Positions 35,051 through 38,728 of a DNA stretch of 38,728 nt are shown in pieces; the first letter of the stretch is position 1; each line of letters begins with the position of its first letter. The notes under the pieces are model-generated. The model was not told the origin of the DNA and did no database searches. It was given only the letters and a program-made list of their open reading frames with translations. The DNA is from Lachnospiraceae bacterium (lineage in GTDB: Bacteria; Bacillota; Clostridia; Lachnospirales; Lachnospiraceae), in the NCBI GenBank assembly GCA_017442865.1, contig JAFRXK010000068.1, positions 1 through 38,728 of the forward strand, written 5' to 3'. Position numbers and translations under genes: made by a program.

Positions 35051-36097
35051 CTACTTTCTTTCATTCCACTCAGCGAGCTCATCACGAATATACTTTAATG
35101 ACAAAAGCTTTTCCTTTACCTGTTCAACTGTTAAAAGATCAGTATTGTTTGAATTAAATTCTGATAACTTCTGTCTTTCCTTATCGCCTTTACTGAAATA
35201 CTTATCGTAGTTTAAATCTCTTTTATCACAAGGCACTCTGTAGAAGTTGCCCATATCTATAGCGTTTGCACACTCCTCATTGGTAAGCAGTGTTTCATAC
35301 ATCTTCTCGCCGTGACGGATACCGATAACATTTATCTCGGTATCATTTGCTCCAAAGACTTCTTTTACAGCCTGTGCAAGCACCTCAATGGTACACGCCG
35401 GAGCCTTCTGAACCATGATATCTCCTGAATCAGCATTCTGGAATGCAAATACCACAAGCTCTACGGCCTCCTCAAGACTCATGATAAAACGCGTCATTGT
35501 CGGCTCTGTTACTGTTAAGTTCTTGCCCTCTTTAATCTGGCTTATGAACAATGGAATAACTGAGCCTCTTGAGCACATAACATTGCCATATCTTGTACAG
35601 CAGATGCTTGTCTTATCAGGAGAAACCGTTCTTGACTTTGCAACGATAACCTTCTCCATCATGGCCTTTGATGTTCCCATTGCATTTACAGGGTAAGCTG
35701 CTTTATCTGTAGACAGACAGATAACCTTCTTTACGCCCTCCTCGATTGCTGCCGTCAGCACATTCTCTGTACCGAGGACATTCGTCTTTACTGCTTCAAT
35801 CGGGAAGAATTCACATGAAGGCACCTGCTTTAATGCTGCTGCATGAAAAATATAATCTACGCCGTGCATAGCATTCTTTATACTCTGGATATCACGTACA
35901 TCACCAATATAAAACTTAAGCTTGTCGCTGTACTCAGGAAATTCCCTTTGATAAAAGTGACGCATATTGTCCTGCTTAAGCTCGTCACGTGAAAAAATGC
36001 GAATCTCCTTAATGTCTGTCTTTAAAAAGCGGTCTAAAACTGCATTACCAAATGAACCTGTGCCACCTGTGATTAATAATACTTTGTCTTTAAACAT
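35051..36097 (-). CDS. capE: CapE-like UDP-GlcNAc 4,6-dehydratase/5-epimerase
   Basis: The protein has 348 residues, without the membrane domain of the PglF type. It has ITGGTGSFGNAVLDRFL (NADP binding), FHAAALKQVPSCEFFP, and LSTDKAAYPVNAMGTSKAMMEK with Met-x3-Lys in place of Tyr-x3-Lys. This fits the CapE/FnlA group, which makes the UDP-4-keto-6-deoxy-L-sugar that CapF uses. The ATG at 36097 begins MFKDKVLLITGG. It is the first step of the FucNAc route encoded here. Confidence 0.9.
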   Translation of the reverse strand: MFKDKVLLITGGTGSFGNAVLDRFLKTDIKEIRIFSRDELKQDNMRHFYQREFPEYSDKLKFYIGDVRDIQSIKNAMHGVDYIFHAAALKQVPSCEFFPIEAVKTNVLGTENVLTAAIEEGVKKVICLSTDKAAYPVNAMGTSKAMMEKVIVAKSRTVSPDKTSICCTRYGNVMCSRGSVIPLFISQIKEGKNLTVTEPTMTRFIMSLEEAVELVVFAFQNADSGDIMVQKAPACTIEVLAQAVKEVFGANDTEINVIGIRHGEKMYETLLTNEECANAIDMGNFYRVPCDKRDLNYDKYFSKGDKERQKLSEFNSNNTDLLTVEQVKEKLLSLKYIRDELAEWNERK

Positions 36098-36148
36098 AAT
36101 GTCTACTCTTCCCTTCAACATAAAATAATTAATATATTATTTAGGTTT

Positions 36149-37237
36149 CTAAATGTTTTTTTTGTTTTTATACCAATTTAACGGTAAATCCATAAGCTTT
36201 TCAAGCCAGCCGCCTGCTATATATGATAATATTACAATCAGCACATATGCCACGATAAATCCCCATACTGAATTAATATCTACACCAAAATGAAGAATTA
36301 TCTTTCTTGAATAGCTTACTCCATAATAGGCAAAAAGGAAATGTACCAAAAACATTGAATATGTCCTTTTGCCGATTTTCAGGCAAATTTCATGATAATC
36401 AAAACTGCATCTTCTAAGCAACATAAACAGACAGGCTGCGGCAGCCGCCACAAGGATTGTCACCGTAAAATATGACCACCAATATCCCTTTATAAAAACA
36501 TAAACTGCAGTCAGTGTAATTACCGCTGTCAATATTGCAAGACATGCCTTTATCTTCTTATCATTCGGAACATGCCCTTCGGCGATAAACAACAGAAGTC
36601 CCATTAAAAATGCCGGCAGCTGATTTAATATCAGAAAATATATAAAGCTGTTGTTTTCAACAACAATTTCTCCACCGCTTAAATAATATATCAGTGTAAA
36701 AGCAATCGGAACAACAATAATGCAAAAAGCAAGAGCTGCTATCCTCAAACTATCCTTTTTAAGCTTTTTAATTATCAGCCAGATAACAGGAAATGCTAAA
36801 TAAAAGAGCCAGATGCAACTGATTGACCAGCCTCCAGGAACAACATTGTTATTGCCTTCCACAAAAAGATCATTGAGTAGAAGTATATTAACTATTATTG
36901 CAAAAGGCTTTGTGTTTGTGTATAGCACTGTCGGAATATTAACGATTGTGGTTATGGCAAACACCAGAATATATAATACAATTCCAATCCAATATCCCGG
37001 AACAAGCCTTAAAAATCTTTTCAAATAATAATTCTTATTGATAAATGAAGTCTTTGCATTCTTTGAAAGACACAGGCTATATGCTGAAAACATAAAGAAT
37101 ATCTGCACTCCCATCTGTCCGAAACAGCACAAAAGCATAATGGTTTCAGGCATTGCTTTAAATTTCTGTGCCGTATGAACCATTATGATTCCCAGTATAG
37201 CTATGCATTTCATAATGTCTATCTCTTTTATTCGCAT
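36149..37237 (-). CDS. Membrane acyltransferase, acyltransferase-3 family
   Basis: The protein has 362 residues and about ten membrane segments. It begins MRIKEIDIMKCIAILGIIMVHTAQ with the conserved His, then VQIFFMFSAYSLCLS, LKRFLRLVPGYWIGIVLYIL (the R-x-x-P-x-Y/W motif) and SMFLVHFLFAYYG. It probably O-acetylates a lipid-linked or surface glycan. GGGAG precedes the start. It is a fourth potential acylation gene of the locus, of a family unrelated to MBOAT. Confidence 0.87.
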   Translation of the reverse strand: MRIKEIDIMKCIAILGIIMVHTAQKFKAMPETIMLLCCFGQMGVQIFFMFSAYSLCLSKNAKTSFINKNYYLKRFLRLVPGYWIGIVLYILVFAITTIVNIPTVLYTNTKPFAIIVNILLLNDLFVEGNNNVVPGGWSISCIWLFYLAFPVIWLIIKKLKKDSLRIAALAFCIIVVPIAFTLIYYLSGGEIVVENNSFIYFLILNQLPAFLMGLLLFIAEGHVPNDKKIKACLAILTAVITLTAVYVFIKGYWWSYFTVTILVAAAAACLFMLLRRCSFDYHEICLKIGKRTYSMFLVHFLFAYYGVSYSRKIILHFGVDINSVWGFIVAYVLIVILSYIAGGWLEKLMDLPLNWYKNKKNI

Positions 37238-37270
37238 ATCTTTCTCCCGGTAAAAAGCCTTTATATATAA

Positions 37271-38404
37271 TTACTTATATAATCCCTTTTTCTTCATCTC
37301 TTCTATTGAATGCTCGTAATTATCTTTTTCAATCTTCTGCTGCTCAACCCAATCTACAAAGTTTGAAATACCTGTTTCAAAATTAACCTTTGGCTCATAG
37401 CCTAAAAGAGCATTAATATGTGTAAGGTCTCCGAGATTATGTCTTATATCGCCTAATCTGTAGTTTCCCTTAACCTCTATCTTAGAAGAAGAGTTGTATT
37501 TCTTCTTAAGAGTGTTTGCAACAGTAAGAACATCAACATTCTCGCCTGAGCCAACATTAAAGGTCTGGTAATTTGCCTCATCCTTCTCTATTCCAAGGAC
37601 TACCGCATCAGTAATATCTTCAATATATACGAAATCTCTTGTCTCTAAACCATCTTCAAATATATTAATATCATTACCATTCTTAATTCTGGTTGAGAAG
37701 ATTGATAATATACCTGTGTATGGATTCTTAAGCGACTGACCCGGACCATATACGTTCTGGAATCTGTAAGCGACTACAGGGATATTTAATGAATGTCCCA
37801 CTATCATGCAAAGCTCTTCCTGAGCCTGCTTTGTAAATCCATATACTGATGTCGGATGAAGCTCTGAATTTTCGTCAGTAGGGAGCATAGCAACATTTTT
37901 ACCGCAAATCGGGCACTTAACCTCAAAATCTCCCTTAGACATATCCTCATCAAGTCTTGAAACAGGGTAAACTATTCCGTGTTCCTCGCACATAAACTTA
38001 CCTTCACCATATACTGCACGTGAGGCTGCGACTACAAGCTTTTTAACCTGATGCTGTTCATTTGTAAGATAATCAAGTAATTTTGCTGTTCCACCTATGT
38101 TAATAGACACGTATTTATTTATCTCATACATTGACTGTCCTGTCCCTGTCTCTGCTGCAAGGTGTACCACAACATCTACTCCATCGAGAGCCTTCTTCCA
38201 GTCATCATAATTAACAACATCACCCTTGATAAAGTTAACCTTTCCCTTTATTAAGTTGTATGTATATGAATTTTCAGGATTCTCTCCGTGTATCTGAGGG
38301 CTGAGATTGTCAAGAATCGTTACCTCATAACCCTTCTTTAAAAGCTTTAACGCAAGGTTACTGCCTATAAATCCTGCACCACCGGTTATTAATACTCTTT
38401 TCAT
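37271..38404 (-). CDS. NDP-sugar epimerase resembling dTDP-L-rhamnose 4-epimerase
   Basis: The protein has 377 residues, of the extended SDR type. It has ITGGAGFIGSNLALKLLKKG, HLAAETGTGQSMYE, SVYGFTKQAQEE (YxxxK) and RFQNVYGPGQSLKNPYTG. An insertion between the Ser and Tyr catalytic motifs carries CEEHG and CPICGK, a CxxH plus CxxC pattern that could bind zinc. The insertion and the NVYGPGQSLKNPYTG block recall WbiB-type dTDP-L-rhamnose 4-epimerases that give dTDP-6-deoxy-L-talose. The exact substrate is inferred. No rml genes are visible. Confidence 0.75.
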   Translation of the reverse strand: MKRVLITGGAGFIGSNLALKLLKKGYEVTILDNLSPQIHGENPENSYTYNLIKGKVNFIKGDVVNYDDWKKALDGVDVVVHLAAETGTGQSMYEINKYVSINIGGTAKLLDYLTNEQHQVKKLVVAASRAVYGEGKFMCEEHGIVYPVSRLDEDMSKGDFEVKCPICGKNVAMLPTDENSELHPTSVYGFTKQAQEELCMIVGHSLNIPVVAYRFQNVYGPGQSLKNPYTGILSIFSTRIKNGNDINIFEDGLETRDFVYIEDITDAVVLGIEKDEANYQTFNVGSGENVDVLTVANTLKKKYNSSSKIEVKGNYRLGDIRHNLGDLTHINALLGYEPKVNFETGISNFVDWVEQQKIEKDNYEHSIEEMKKKGLYK

Positions 38405-38424
38405 TTTGATTACCTCTCTTTTTG

Positions 38425-38728
38425 TTAATTATTAATCATCTGATCTGCTAATTCGCAGAACTTGTTGCATACATTTTTACTTTCACTTTCAAAGTATATT
38501 GTCTTAAGCTCCTCCAATGTTACCGATTTGTCTTTGCAATTTGATATAAACGCTCTTAACTTCTCAACATTCTCAGAATCAAGCTTATCATCTTCAAAAA
38601 TATTCAGTGCCAAAGGATAATCCTTTAAAAGATAAGCTCCTCTGTCGCCTTTCACGCGATAAAAATGTATAATTGGCTTCAATCTTCTCATATATTCAAC
38701 AACCTTTGACGGAATTGAGCTCTCATCA
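38425..38728 (-). CDS. C-terminal fragment of an unrecognised protein
   Basis: The frame is open from the right edge (DESSIPSKVVEYMRRLKPII) to a stop at 38425, giving about 100 residues, soluble and lysine-rich with LLKDYPLALNIFEDD. I do not recognise the family. It ends 20 nt before the epimerase start, so it belongs to the same operon. The real start lies outside the window. Confidence 0.6.
   Translation of the reverse strand, partial: DESSIPSKVVEYMRRLKPIIHFYRVKGDRGAYLLKDYPLALNIFEDDKLDSENVEKLRAFISNCKDKSVTLEELKTIYFESESKNVCNKFCELADQMINN

Overview
The window looks like a chromosomal segment from a low-to-mid GC Gram-positive anaerobe of the class Clostridia, most likely a Lachnospiraceae-type organism. 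The reasons are strong AGGAGG ribosome sites, near-consensus sigma-A promoters with 17-nt spacers, a Firmicutes-type L10 leader, a zinc-type L33, secreted proteins with Thr-Gln linkers, and AlgI-type acylation genes in a surface polysaccharide cluster. The family is an inference from gene content. Every gene I can support lies on the minus strand, so transcription runs from high to low coordinates.

Region 1 (1-8.2 kb) encodes secreted proteins. The first is a very large chitinase, open off the left edge, with three complete GH18 catalytic domains, a CBM5/12-like chitin-binding module, a CARDB-like module and at least three near-identical CBM6-like modules. Upstream of it, behind a terminator and with its own promoter between them, is a secreted GLUG-repeat protein. 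Region 2 (8.2-12.5 kb) carries nadE, asnA and a membrane acyltransferase. Region 3 (12.5-13.3 kb) has no gene. It holds an array of short GC-rich degenerate words, including an exact 44-bp tandem repeat, punctuated by four stem-loops and ending at the rplL stop codon.

Region 4 (13.3-17.2 kb) is the rpmG-secE-nusG-rplK-rplA and rplJ-rplL ribosomal cluster. The second part has its own promoter and an L10 leader with an attenuator. rpoB does not follow rplL, so the usual gene order is broken at the repeat array. Region 5 (17.2-18.9 kb) holds deoD and five tRNA genes (Pro, Gly, Arg, His, Gln) in two transcription units.

Region 6 (18.9-38.7 kb) is a surface polysaccharide locus. It includes capE, capF and capG homologues, which together make UDP-N-acetyl-L-fucosamine; a UDP-glucose dehydrogenase; an epimerase resembling dTDP-L-rhamnose 4-epimerase; one GT4 glycosyltransferase; an acyltransferase-3 protein; and a PglF-type dehydratase in a separate unit. 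Its most striking content is three AlgI-type MBOAT acyltransferases, each next to an extracytoplasmic SGNH or DHHW-type partner. One MBOAT is split by a frameshift at an A8 tract and could be phase variable. Polymerase, flippase and initiating transferase genes are not visible and may lie beyond the right edge.
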